DNA of 64,000 nucleotides from the NCBI RefSeq assembly GCF_047654785.1, contig NZ_JASGKQ010000003.1, positions 1,054,001-1,118,000 on the forward strand, written 5' to 3'. Origin of the DNA: Pelomonas sp047654785. GTDB lineage: Bacteria > Pseudomonadota > Gammaproteobacteria > Burkholderiales > Burkholderiaceae_C. Position 1 is the stretch's first letter. Each line of letters begins with the position of its first letter. A program made the position numbers and the translations under genes. Positions 41,681 through 50,796 of the stretch are shown here, in pieces. The notes under the pieces are model-generated. The model saw only the letters and a list, made by a program, of their open reading frames with translations. It did not search any database and was not told where the DNA came from.

Positions 41681-41752
41681 CGGCGCAGGTTTAACCAAAG
41701 CCTAACCGCGCGCAGACGACTTGAACCGTCCGATTGCCGAGACTGCTGTCCA
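41681..41752 (+). promoter_or_regulatory. Duplicated promoter segment, copy 2, with tandem TAACC sites
   Basis: Matches 35252-35323 with about 62 of 72 bases, without gaps. TAACCAAAGCCTAACC is at 41692-41707, so the 11-bp spacing of the two TAACC words is kept, as is GACGACTTG and TGCCGAGACTGC. It lies 46 bases before the first beta-helix gene. The flanks outside the 72 bases are not similar. Confidence 0.7.
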
Positions 41753-41798
41753 TACCGCAGCGGCCTTCCACCTCACCTCCATCCACGAAAGACTCCCC

Positions 41799-42569
41799 AT
41801 GAAAAAGCTCCTCATCACCCTCGCTGCCGGCCTCGCCGGCTATGGCCTGGCCTGCAGCCAGGCCCTGGCGCAGACCACCATCGACCAGAACAAGGCCCTG
41901 GCCGGCAACGTCACGCCGGGCGACACGCCGGGCTTTCCCATCACGATCAGCCAGCCGGGCAGCTACAAGCTCACGGGCAACCTCACCGTGCCGGCCAACG
42001 TCAAGGGCATCCATATCACCGCCAACAACGTGACGCTGGACCTGAACGGCTTCACCGTCAGCGGCCCGTCCACTTGCACGCGGGACGACCAGAGCAGGTT
42101 CGTGAGCTGCACCCACGACAACCCGCAAGCGTCGGGCATCGACGCCTACATGGCCACCGGCACGGCGGTGCGCAACGGCACGGTCAAGGGTTTTGGCGGG
42201 ATTGGCCTGGCCGCGGGCGACCATGCCCGCATCGACAACCTGCGCCTGACGGAGAACAAGCTCGGCCTGAGCAGCATCGGCCTGATGAGCGCCGGCCCGA
42301 TCATCTCCAACACCGTGGCGGACACCAATGCCGGCTACGGCATGAACATGATCGTCGGCGTCATCACCAACAGCCGCGTGTTCGGCAATGGCGGCGACGG
42401 CTTCGTGGGCAGCTCCGGCGTCACGGTGAGCGTGAGCCAGGCCCTCTTGAACCGCGGCGTCGGCCTCAAGGGCGTGGCGGTGCGCGGCAGCTACACCCAC
42501 AACAACGGCGTGAACCGCCAGAACGTCTCCTCGATGGGCGGCAACCTGGACAGCAGCGTGCCGTTCTGA
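41799..42569 (+). CDS. Secreted right-handed beta-helix protein 1
   Basis: 256 aa with a signal peptide ending SQALAQ. The opening domain has TIDQNKALAGNVTPGDTPGF, PGSYKLTGNLTVPANVKGIH and NNVTLDLNGFTVSG, after which come short NosD/pectate-lyase-like coils (AVRNGTVKGFGGIGLAAGDH, ITNSRVFGNGGDGF). Two cysteines near residues 94 and 105 may pair. No catalytic site is seen, so a structural or carbohydrate-binding role is likely. Paralogue of the next gene. Confidence 0.82.
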   Translation: MKKLLITLAAGLAGYGLACSQALAQTTIDQNKALAGNVTPGDTPGFPITISQPGSYKLTGNLTVPANVKGIHITANNVTLDLNGFTVSGPSTCTRDDQSRFVSCTHDNPQASGIDAYMATGTAVRNGTVKGFGGIGLAAGDHARIDNLRLTENKLGLSSIGLMSAGPIISNTVADTNAGYGMNMIVGVITNSRVFGNGGDGFVGSSGVTVSVSQALLNRGVGLKGVAVRGSYTHNNGVNRQNVSSMGGNLDSSVPF

Positions 42570-42631
42570 GCGCGGCCGCTGCCGACCCTCGCCCCTTGGA
42601 CTTCTCATTCGACTGCCATCACCTCCACACC

Positions 42632-43333
42632 ATGAAGCACCACATCCTTTTCCTCGCCGCCCTGCTGGGCGCTTCCTCCGCCTTTGCGCAGGTCACCATC
42701 GACCAGAACAAGGCGATGGCCGGCAACGTCACGCCGGGCGATACGCCGGGCTTTCCCGTCACCATCAACCAGCCGGGCAGCTACAAGCTGACGGGCAACC
42801 TCACGGTGCCGCCCGGCGTGGACGGCATCCTGGTCAAGGCCGAGAACGTGACGCTGGACCTGAACGGCTTCACCATCCGCGGCGCCACCACCTGCACGAT
42901 GCCCAGCAACGGCTATTCGGTGACCTGTTCGTCGCCTTCGCATCACGCGGGGGTGGTCGTCAATAGCAGCTCCGAAGCCGAGAGCGTGGTGCGCAACGGC
43001 ACCGTGCAGGGCTTCTGGCGTGGCGTGGTGATGACGCACGGTCGCGTCCACGACCTTTCGGTGCTGCACAACAAGATCGGGTTGTTTGGCAACGCCCACC
43101 TGCTGGCATCGCGCATCACTGCGCGCATGAACGAGACGGGCGTGCAGACGAACGGCCTCGTCAGCGACTCGTGGGCCATGTTCAACAGCGTTGGCTTCCG
43201 CTCCAACGAGTCGATGGCCACGCTCATCAACAGCGCAGCCAGCCTCAACGCCGTTGGCGTGTACAGGATGTCGCTGAACACGGTCAACGCCTCCTACAAC
43301 GGCACGGACAAGTCGTTCACCTCGAACTTCTGA
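42632..43333 (+). CDS. Secreted right-handed beta-helix protein 2
   Basis: 233 aa, signal peptide ending SSAFAQ. The first 75 mature residues are nearly the same as in protein 1 (VTIDQNKAMAGNVTPGDTPG, PGSYKLTGNLTVPPGVDGI, LDLNGFTIRGA), while the coils after that have diverged (VVRNGTVQGFWRGVVMTHGR, ARMNETGVQTNGLVSDSWA). It begins 62 bases after protein 1 and has no separate copy of the promoter repeat. Gene duplication followed by fast change of the helix part is the simplest reading. Confidence 0.82.
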   Translation: MKHHILFLAALLGASSAFAQVTIDQNKAMAGNVTPGDTPGFPVTINQPGSYKLTGNLTVPPGVDGILVKAENVTLDLNGFTIRGATTCTMPSNGYSVTCSSPSHHAGVVVNSSSEAESVVRNGTVQGFWRGVVMTHGRVHDLSVLHNKIGLFGNAHLLASRITARMNETGVQTNGLVSDSWAMFNSVGFRSNESMATLINSAASLNAVGVYRMSLNTVNASYNGTDKSFTSNF

Positions 43334-43365
43334 GCGCCAACCCCCATCCACACAGGAGATTGACG

Positions 43366-44079
43366 ATGACGTTTTCCAGATCCCTTCGCGGCCTGCTGGC
43401 CGCAGCCTGCGGCGCACTGAGCCTGGCCGCCACCGCCGACCCGGTGGTCTACAACTTCACCGGCCAGGTGGACCATGACGAGGCCGACCGGGGCTACCAG
43501 GGCTTTGCCGGCAGCTTCAGCTTCGACAGCGCGGCCACCAACAACATCAACGACCCGAGCGGCAGCATGGGCAACTACACCGGCACGGGCCCGGCGTGGG
43601 CCATGAGCCTGTCGTTCGACGGCGGCGCGTTGCTGGATTTCAGCAGCGAGGGCTTCCACGTGAACGTGACGAACGGCCTGGGCGGCTACGACTGGCTGGG
43701 CCTGCTGGGCATGGGCAGCGCGGGCACGGTGAGCGCTGGGCTGTACGACTTCACGGCGGCGCTGTTCGGCGATGCGGGGCTGCCGCTGCGCGAGGGCGGC
43801 TACACGCTGGCGGACTTCGGGTGGTCGGACTTCAGTTGGGAGGCGGCGTCGCTGACCTTGCAGGGCCGGTTCACGTCGCTGAGTTGCACGGCGGGCTGCG
43901 CCACCGGGGGCGGGAACCCGGGGGGCGGCGGCGACCCGGGCGATCCGGGCAACCCTGGCGGGGGCGGCGACAACCCGGAAGGTGGCGGCACGCCGCCGCC
44001 GAACACGGTGCCCGAGCCCGGCAGCCTGGTGCTGGCGGTGACGAGCCTGGCGCTGCTGCTGCGCCGTCGGCGTGGTTGA
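43366..44079 (+). CDS. PEP-CTERM protein
   Basis: 237 aa. Signal peptide, then a beta-rich domain (VVYNFTGQVDHDEADRGYQG, GSFSFDSAATNNINDPSG), a Gly/Pro-rich linker (about residues 180-210) and the sorting signal VPEPGSLVLAVTSLALLLRRRR. PEP-CTERM proteins are handled by an EpsH-type exosortase and end on the surface or in the exopolysaccharide. No exosortase is in the window. It starts 32 bases after protein 2 with AGGAGA ahead of the ATG, so it is probably in the same unit. Confidence 0.9.
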   Translation: MTFSRSLRGLLAAACGALSLAATADPVVYNFTGQVDHDEADRGYQGFAGSFSFDSAATNNINDPSGSMGNYTGTGPAWAMSLSFDGGALLDFSSEGFHVNVTNGLGGYDWLGLLGMGSAGTVSAGLYDFTAALFGDAGLPLREGGYTLADFGWSDFSWEAASLTLQGRFTSLSCTAGCATGGGNPGGGGDPGDPGNPGGGGDNPEGGGTPPPNTVPEPGSLVLAVTSLALLLRRRRG

Positions 44080-44095
44080 TGGGGGAGGGCGTGTG

Positions 44096-44551
44096 ATGAA
44101 TCCCAGTCAGATCGAGCTGGTGCGCGAGAGCTTCGCGCTCGTGGTGCCGCGGGCCGTGCAGGCGGGCGCGCTGTTCTACGACAAGCTGTTCGAGCGCGAC
44201 CCGTCCATCGGCATGCTGTTCCACACCGACATGGCCACACAGGCGCGGCGGCTGTTCGAGATGATCGGCGACGCGGTGCGGCTGTTGGACGCGCCCGAGC
44301 ACCTGGACGCCATGCTGGCCGCGCTGGGCGCGCGCCACCTGGCCTATGGCGTGCGCGACGAGCATTACGAGACGGTGGGCGGCGCGCTGCTGGACACGCT
44401 GTCCGGCGCGCTGGGCGAGGCTTTCACGCCCGAGTTGCGGGAGGCGTGGGGGAGCTTCTATGGACGGGTCAGCCGGGTGATGCTGGAGGGCGCGCACTGC
44501 CAGGCCCGCGCCCTCCGGGCCGTGCCGCCGACGGAGCGGCAGGCGGCCTGA
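44096..44551 (+). CDS. Single-domain bacterial globin
   Basis: 151 aa. The VHb-like pattern is LVRESFALVVPRAVQAGALFYDKLFERDPS, with the F in LFHTD (CD corner), the E-helix region and the proximal His in AALGARHLAYGVRDEHYE followed by VGGALLDTLSGALGEAF. No reductase domain follows, so it is a Vitreoscilla-type or cytoglobin-like haemoglobin, likely binding O2 or NO. It starts 16 bases after the PEP-CTERM gene. Whether it shares the promoter of that module is open. Confidence 0.88.
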   Translation: MNPSQIELVRESFALVVPRAVQAGALFYDKLFERDPSIGMLFHTDMATQARRLFEMIGDAVRLLDAPEHLDAMLAALGARHLAYGVRDEHYETVGGALLDTLSGALGEAFTPELREAWGSFYGRVSRVMLEGAHCQARALRAVPPTERQAA

Positions 44552-44558
44552 CCATAAT

Positions 44559-44607
44559 GAAAATGGGGTCGGAGTCGATTTATTTAATTGACTCCGACCC
44601 CATTTTC
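44559..44607. repeat. REP-like hairpin with 18-bp perfect arms
   Basis: GAAAATGGGGTCGGAGTC (44559-44576) and its exact reverse complement (44590-44607) flank a 13-base AT-rich loop. GACTCCGACCCCATTTT-type hairpins are scattered in many proteobacterial genomes and are linked to REP-associated Y1 transposases (RAYT). It lies between the convergent globin and GNAT genes, may terminate both, and overlaps the last codons of the GNAT gene. Confidence 0.75.
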
Positions 44608-45155
44608 AGTTCGGCCAGCCACTGCTGCCGCGCGGCGCTGTCCAGCCACTGCGCGGCGGTGAGGTCGTAGCGCTTACAGTCCATGCCATACCAGCGGCCG
44701 ATGCCGCTGTCGCGCATGCCCAGCCGCGCCATGACGGTGGAGGAGGGCGTGTTCTCCGGGTGGCAGACGGCGCAGATCAACGCGGGCTTCAGCGTGTCGA
44801 AGGCCCAGCCGACCATGTGGCGGGCGGCCTCGCTGGCATGGCCCCGGCCCCAGGCGTCCGGGCGCAGCCGCCAGCCCGTCTCCAGCGGGCCGGCCGGATC
44901 GCGGCCCAGGTGCTGGATGCAGCCCATGCCGATGACGTCGCCACCGTCCCGGCGCACGAATGCCCACCACGAATGGCCGAACTCCGCCCAGCGGGCCTGC
45001 ACGCGGCCGATCATGGCCTGCGTCTCCTCGCGCGTCTCGGGCTGGCCGGTGATGTAGCGCATGACGGCGGGGTCGCCGTTCAGGCGGCACAGGCCGTCCA
45101 GGTGGCCGTCGTTCAGCGGCTCCAGCCGCAGGCGCGGGGTGATGAGGAGGGTCAT
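44580..45155 (-). CDS. GNAT acetyltransferase, RimJ/RimL-like
   Basis: 191 aa. ITPRLRLEPLNDGHLDGLCR, GWRLRPDAWGRGHASEAARH and VCHPENTPSSTVMARLGM are typical for the Acetyltransf_3 group; the RPDAWGRG loop binds acetyl-CoA. Substrate may be an N-terminus or a small molecule. The last nine residues (LKMGSESIK) and the stop codon come from the REP-like hairpin, so the natural C-terminus was replaced when the repeat landed. The ATG at 45155 is preceded by GGAG. Confidence 0.85.
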   Translation of the reverse strand: MTLLITPRLRLEPLNDGHLDGLCRLNGDPAVMRYITGQPETREETQAMIGRVQARWAEFGHSWWAFVRRDGGDVIGMGCIQHLGRDPAGPLETGWRLRPDAWGRGHASEAARHMVGWAFDTLKPALICAVCHPENTPSSTVMARLGMRDSGIGRWYGMDCKRYDLTAAQWLDSAARQQWLAELKMGSESIK

Positions 45156-45336
45156 GGGGGCGGCTCCGTCGTGCCGGCGCATTCTGGAACGCGCAGTCTC
45201 ACGATTCGAAAGTCCGTTTTCATACGATGAAAAATGCCGATGCTGCGCCGCCGCAATTTTTCTCATTATGGCGAATGACGTTTTGTGATCCGAAAAAACA
45301 AGCGCATATCATTGATTTTCAACAAGAAAGTTTTTT

Positions 45337-45350
45337 GTCTTGTATAAGAC
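45337..45350. promoter_or_regulatory. Inverted repeat in the aceA promoter region
   Basis: GTCTTGTATAAGAC: 5-bp arms around GTAT. It lies 82 bases before the aceA start within an AT-rich stretch (about 45200-45360) that also contains T6 tracts. TATAAG inside it could be a -10. Candidate operator for a regulator of acetate or propionate metabolism. The 277-bp gap (45156-45432) holds no gene. Confidence 0.5.
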
Positions 45351-45432
45351 TTGATGCTTCACGGAGGAGCGCTGAGACCCTAACCTTGAGGCATCGGTTT
45401 TCGATGTTTCTTGACTGCCTTAGGAGCCCTGC

Positions 45433-46731
<1,299 letters not shown>

Positions 46732-46767
46732 TCGATCAGAGTCGGAAGCGTCAACTCCTGACTTTTT

Positions 46768-46796
46768 CGGCCCGCCTCGGCGGGCCGTTTTTTTTT
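46768..46796 (+). terminator. Intrinsic terminator of aceA
   Basis: CGGCCCGCC and GGCGGGCCG form a 9-bp stem with a 2-base loop, followed by nine T. It starts 37 bases after the aceA stop. Confidence 0.9.
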
Positions 46797-46834
46797 GCCG
46801 GTTCGTGACGCTGTGGGGGGCGCAGCCAGGCGCG

Positions 46835-48385
46835 CTATGCCGCCCGCGCGATCTGGAACGTGCCGACGGCCGCGTTCAGCGTCTGCGCCTGCTCGCGCAG
46901 GCTCTCGGCGGCGGCGGCGGACTGCTCCACCAGCGCGGCGTTCTGCTGCGTGACCTGGTCGAGCTGCGTGATGGCGACGTGGACCTGAGCGATGCCGTCC
47001 GACTGCTCGGCCGTCGCGGTCGTGATCTCGCCCATGATGTCTTTCACGCGCTGCACGGCGCCGACCAGTTCCTCCATGGTCCGGCCCGCCTCGGCCACCA
47101 GGCGCGAGCCCGTTTCCACGCGCTCCACGCTGCTGCCGATCAGCGTCTTGATCTCCTTCGCCGCGTCGGCGCTGCGGCCGGCCAGCGAGCGCACCTCGCC
47201 GGCCACGACCGCGAAGCCGCGCCCCTGTTCGCCGGCCCGCGCCGCCTCCACCGCCGCGTTCAGCGCCAGGATGTTGGTCTGGAAGGCGATGCCGTCGATG
47301 ACGCCGATGATGTCGGCGATCTTGCGCGAGCTGGTGTTGATCTCGTCCATGGTGTGGACCACCTGGCCCACCACCTCGCCGCCGCGCTGCGCCACGCTGG
47401 CGGCCGACATCGCGAGCTGGTTGGCCTGGCCGGCCGCGGCGGCCGAGTTCTGCACCGTGCCGCTCAGCTGCTCCATCGCGCTGGCGGTTTCTTCCAGGCT
47501 GGACGCGGCCTTCTCGGTGCGGGCGCTCAGGTCCTGGTTGCCGCTGGCGATCTCCGCGGCCGCCGTGCCGATGGACTCGGCGGAATCGCGGATGCTGCCG
47601 ATGGTCTGGCCCAGCGATTCGCGCATGCCGCGCAGCGTGGTCTGCAGCTGGCCGATCTCGTCGGAGCGTGCCGCCATGCCGGCGCCCGAGCGCGTCAGGT
47701 TGCCGCTGGCCACGCGCTCGGCCAAATCCCCGGCCGCCAGCAGCGGGTGCGTGATGTCCCGGGTGATCCGCCAGGCCGCGAGGATGCCCAGTGCCAGCAT
47801 CGCCATGCCCAGCACGACCAGCGTCGTGCGGCCGCGCTCGTTGGCGAGGTCGATGTCGGCGGCGGTCCGGTCGATGGCCTGGCGCTGGAAGTCCAGGAAG
47901 TCCTGCATCCGCGCCAGGTAGGCCTTGGCGCCGGGCACGAACACGTCGGTCAGCACCTTGTCGGCCGCCTCGGCCTGGCCGTCCTTCTTCAGCTTGGTGA
48001 TCTCGTCGCGCGAGTCCAGGTAGATCTTGCGCGCCTGGCTCACCGCGTCGAACAACTTGCGTTCCTCGGGCGAACTGACCAGCGCCTCGACGCGCTTTTG
48101 CAGCTCGCTGGAAGTCTTGCTCGACTGCGCCTGCTCCTCGGCGAACAGCTGTACCAGCGAGGTGTCCGAGCTCTTGGCGATGGCGGTGGTGCGGCGCACG
48201 CCGGCGTTGATGTTGCGGTTCCAGTCGGACAGCAGCCGCTCCTTGGTGAGCGGCACGTCCATCATCTGCCGCGTGGCGGTGGCCGTGGAGGCCAGCCGCC
48301 AGCATGCCACCGCGATGGTCAGCGCGGCCAGGGCCAGCACCAGCGCAAAGCCCGCCGCGAGGCGGTTGCCAATCGAAAGCTTCAT
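46835..48385 (-). CDS. Methyl-accepting chemotaxis protein
   Basis: 516 aa. A transmembrane helix at the N-terminus, a four-helix-bundle ligand domain (about residues 35-185), a second helix (RTTLVVLGMAMLALGILAAW), a HAMP domain and a signalling domain with the hairpin tip IIGVIDGIAFQTNILALNAAVEAARAGEQG follow. The tip and flanking methylation helices place it in the Tar/Tsr-like group. The ligand is not predictable. Its gap to the left is 103 bases and holds the aceA terminator; the 137 bases upstream hold GTTCACG/CGTGAAC arms (48488-48508). Confidence 0.92.
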   Translation of the reverse strand: MKLSIGNRLAAGFALVLALAALTIAVACWRLASTATATRQMMDVPLTKERLLSDWNRNINAGVRRTTAIAKSSDTSLVQLFAEEQAQSSKTSSELQKRVEALVSSPEERKLFDAVSQARKIYLDSRDEITKLKKDGQAEAADKVLTDVFVPGAKAYLARMQDFLDFQRQAIDRTAADIDLANERGRTTLVVLGMAMLALGILAAWRITRDITHPLLAAGDLAERVASGNLTRSGAGMAARSDEIGQLQTTLRGMRESLGQTIGSIRDSAESIGTAAAEIASGNQDLSARTEKAASSLEETASAMEQLSGTVQNSAAAAGQANQLAMSAASVAQRGGEVVGQVVHTMDEINTSSRKIADIIGVIDGIAFQTNILALNAAVEAARAGEQGRGFAVVAGEVRSLAGRSADAAKEIKTLIGSSVERVETGSRLVAEAGRTMEELVGAVQRVKDIMGEITTATAEQSDGIAQVHVAITQLDQVTQQNAALVEQSAAAAESLREQAQTLNAAVGTFQIARAA

Positions 48386-48522
48386 GGGGTCCTCTCCCGT
48401 CGTCGTCCCGGCCCCACACCACGTGGGTCAGACACCGAACGATGCTAGTGCGGCGCTGCCGCGGGCGCCGGGCCGGGGAGCGACTTCGTTCACGCTCTGG
48501 CCGTGAACGCACTGCGCAGGAT

Positions 48523-48636
48523 TCACGCCTTCGCCGTTGCGAACGTCGGCGCCAGGTAGCGCCGCCACATCTCGTTGCCGAAGCGCCCGTGCGGATCGAC
48601 CTCGGCCTTCAGCCGGCGCAGGGCCGGGCTCACCGC
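48523..48636 (-). pseudogene. 3' remnant of an FAD-linked oxidase gene
   Basis: The minus-strand frame reads VSPALRRLKAEVDPHGRFGN, then EMWRRYLAPTF and stops. LRRLKAEVDPxGRFGN is the typical C-terminus of FAD-binding oxidoreductases of the lactate/glycolate oxidase class. No upstream part exists: the Fe-alcohol dehydrogenase gene occupies that DNA in another frame, overlapping the remnant by a few bases. I infer a deletion that fused the tail of an oxidase gene to the end of the dehydrogenase. Confidence 0.5.
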
Positions 48637-49769
48637 GACGCGGCGAGCAGGGCCAGGTAGTCGTCGCGGCTGGCGATGCGCGGGTTGGTCTTGTGGCAGT
48701 GGTCCCGCAGAGCGTGCTCGACGATGCGCTCGTCCAGCGCCGGCCCGACGCCCAGCGCCGCCAGGCCCGCGGGCAGGCCCAGCCGCGCGTTCAGCGCCGT
48801 GATGGCGCCGGCCACCGTGTCCGCGTCGCCGCCCGCCAGCCCCATGGCCTGCGCCAGCCGCTCGATGCGCCGCTCGCGCCGCACGCTGTCGGCCTCGGCG
48901 TTGAAGCGGATGACGGCCGGCAGGAACACCGCGTTCAGCGTGCCGTGGTGCAGGCGCGGGTTCAGGCCGCCCAGCGAATGGCTCAGCGAATGCACCGCGC
49001 CCAGGCCCTTCTGGAACGCCATCGCGCCGTGCACGCTGGCGCACATCATGTCCAGGCGCGCGTCGCGGTCCTGGCCGTCGCGCGTGGCGCGCTCGATGCC
49101 CTGCCAGCCGCGGCGCAGGCCCTCCAGCGCGATGCCGTCGGCCGGCGGGTTGAAGGCCGGCGCCAGGAAGGTCTCGATGCAGTGGGCGATGGCGTCCATG
49201 CCGGTGGCGGCCGTCAGCGCGGGCGGCAGCTTCAGCGTCAGCGCCGGGTCGCAGATGGCGGCCTTGGGCAGCAGCTCCCAGTTGTGGAAGCCGAGCTTGC
49301 GGCCGTCGTCGACGATCAGGATGGCGCCGCGCGCCACCTCGCTGCCGGTGCCGGCCGTGGTGGGCACGGCGATCAGCGGCAGCACCTTCGGCGTGATGCG
49401 CGCGGCGCCGCCCTCGATGGTGGCGTAGGTGGTCAGCGGTCCGTCGTGCGTGGCGGCGATGGCCACGCCCTTGGCCAGGTCGATGCTGGAGCCGCCGCCG
49501 ACGGCGATCAGCCCGTCGCAGCCGGCGGCCCGGGCCGCCTGCACGGCCAGCCGCACGGCGGCCTCGGTGGGGTTGGGGGGCGTCTGGTCGAACACCGGCG
49601 GCTTTTCGGCGAAGGCGGCCAGCGCCTCGTCCAGCACGCCGGCCGCGCGCACGCCGGCATCGGTGACGACCAGCGGGCGGCGGATGCCGATGCGCTCGCA
49701 CTCGGCCGGCAGCAGCCGGCTGGCGCCGAATTCGAGTTCGATGCGGGTCAGGTAGAGGATCTGGGCCAT
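48630..49769 (-). CDS. Iron-containing alcohol dehydrogenase (group III)
   Basis: 379 aa. The nucleotide-binding part has GGGSSIDLAKGVAI and VPTTAGTGSEV. Metal ligands are in GMDAIAHCIET and VHSLSHSLGGLNPRLHHGTLNA. The substrate may be a lactaldehyde, maleylacetate or similar, and cannot be chosen from sequence. The last codons overlap the oxidase remnant, and the end may have been affected by that event, although the length is normal. Confidence 0.88.
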   Translation of the reverse strand: MAQILYLTRIELEFGASRLLPAECERIGIRRPLVVTDAGVRAAGVLDEALAAFAEKPPVFDQTPPNPTEAAVRLAVQAARAAGCDGLIAVGGGSSIDLAKGVAIAATHDGPLTTYATIEGGAARITPKVLPLIAVPTTAGTGSEVARGAILIVDDGRKLGFHNWELLPKAAICDPALTLKLPPALTAATGMDAIAHCIETFLAPAFNPPADGIALEGLRRGWQGIERATRDGQDRDARLDMMCASVHGAMAFQKGLGAVHSLSHSLGGLNPRLHHGTLNAVFLPAVIRFNAEADSVRRERRIERLAQAMGLAGGDADTVAGAITALNARLGLPAGLAALGVGPALDERIVEHALRDHCHKTNPRIASRDDYLALLAASR

Positions 49770-49866
49770 GGTGTTCGCTCCGCGTGGGCTGCGGCGCATC
49801 GTAGTGGCCGCCGCCCGGGCGCGCCGTCATGCGCGCGACGGCGGCCGGCGCGGACAATGCGGCCCG

Positions 49867-50796
49867 ATGACCGACAAGACCCCCCCGCTGACGCCGCACA
49901 TGGCCGAGCTGCTGGCGCGCATCCGCCGCGCCAACCGCCCGCCCTTCCACACGCTGGCGCCGCGCGACGCCCGCATCGCCTACCGCATGGGCGCCGAGAT
50001 CCTCGACCTGCCGCGCGCGCCGCTGCCCCGCGTCGAAGACCTGCAGGCCGCCGGCCGGCCGGCGCGCCTTTATGCGCCGGGCGACGGCCGGCTGCCGGTG
50101 CTGCTCTACCTGCACGGCGGCGGCTTCACCATCGGCGACCTGGAGACGCACGACAGCCTGTGCCGCCAGCTCAGCCTGCGCAGCGGCGCGGCCGTGCTGT
50201 CGCTGGACTACCGCCTCGCGCCCGAGCACCGCTTCCCCGCCGCCGTCGACGACGCCTGGGCCGGCCTGGCCTGGCTGCACGAGCAGGCCGATGCGCTCGG
50301 CCTGGACGGCAGCCGGCTGGCCGTCGGCGGCGACAGCGCCGGCGGCACGCTGGCCGCCGGCGCCGCCTTCTTCGCGCGCGAGCGCGGCCTGCCGCTGGCG
50401 CTGCAGCTGCTGATCACGCCCGGCACCGACAGCCACATGAGCCACGACTCCCACCGCCGCTTCGCCGAGGGCTTCCTGCTCGACGCGAAGGGCATCGAAT
50501 GGTTCTTCGCCCACTACATCGACCCCGCGCAGCGCGGCGACTGGCGCTTCGCCCCGCTGCACGCCGACGACCACGGCGGCCTCGCCCCCGCCGCCGTGCT
50601 GCTGGCCGAGGCCGACCCGCTGGTGGACGAGGGCCTGGCCTACGCCGACACGCTGCGCGCGGCCGGCGTGCCGGTGCAACTGGAGCTGACGCGCGGCGTC
50701 ACGCACGACTTCATCAAGATGGGCCGTGCGCTGCCCGAGGCGCGCGCCGCGCTGGACTTCTGCGCCGCCGCGATCCGGGAGCATCTGCAGCCATGA
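49867..50796 (+). CDS. Alpha/beta hydrolase, hormone-sensitive-lipase family esterase
   Basis: 309 aa. Oxyanion motif LYLHGGGFTIGD (about residue 83), nucleophile Ser in GGDSAGGTLA (about residue 157), acid in EADPLVDEG and His in RGVTHDFIKMG. These are HSL-family (type IV) carboxylesterases acting on short-chain esters. The stop overlaps the start of the thioesterase-GNAT gene (ATGA), so the two are coupled. Confidence 0.9.
   Translation: MTDKTPPLTPHMAELLARIRRANRPPFHTLAPRDARIAYRMGAEILDLPRAPLPRVEDLQAAGRPARLYAPGDGRLPVLLYLHGGGFTIGDLETHDSLCRQLSLRSGAAVLSLDYRLAPEHRFPAAVDDAWAGLAWLHEQADALGLDGSRLAVGGDSAGGTLAAGAAFFARERGLPLALQLLITPGTDSHMSHDSHRRFAEGFLLDAKGIEWFFAHYIDPAQRGDWRFAPLHADDHGGLAPAAVLLAEADPLVDEGLAYADTLRAAGVPVQLELTRGVTHDFIKMGRALPEARAALDFCAAAIREHLQP

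Noticed and set aside
43910..44010. GGC/GGG-rich tract as a tandem DNA repeat or CRISPR-like array
   Set aside because: It encodes the Gly/Pro linker of the PEP-CTERM protein in frame, without unit length or spacers.
48488..48508. GTTCACG/CGTGAAC arms as a regulator site for the chemoreceptor
   Set aside because: Only 7-bp arms in GC-rich DNA, far from the start codon and with no second copy found; too weak to call.
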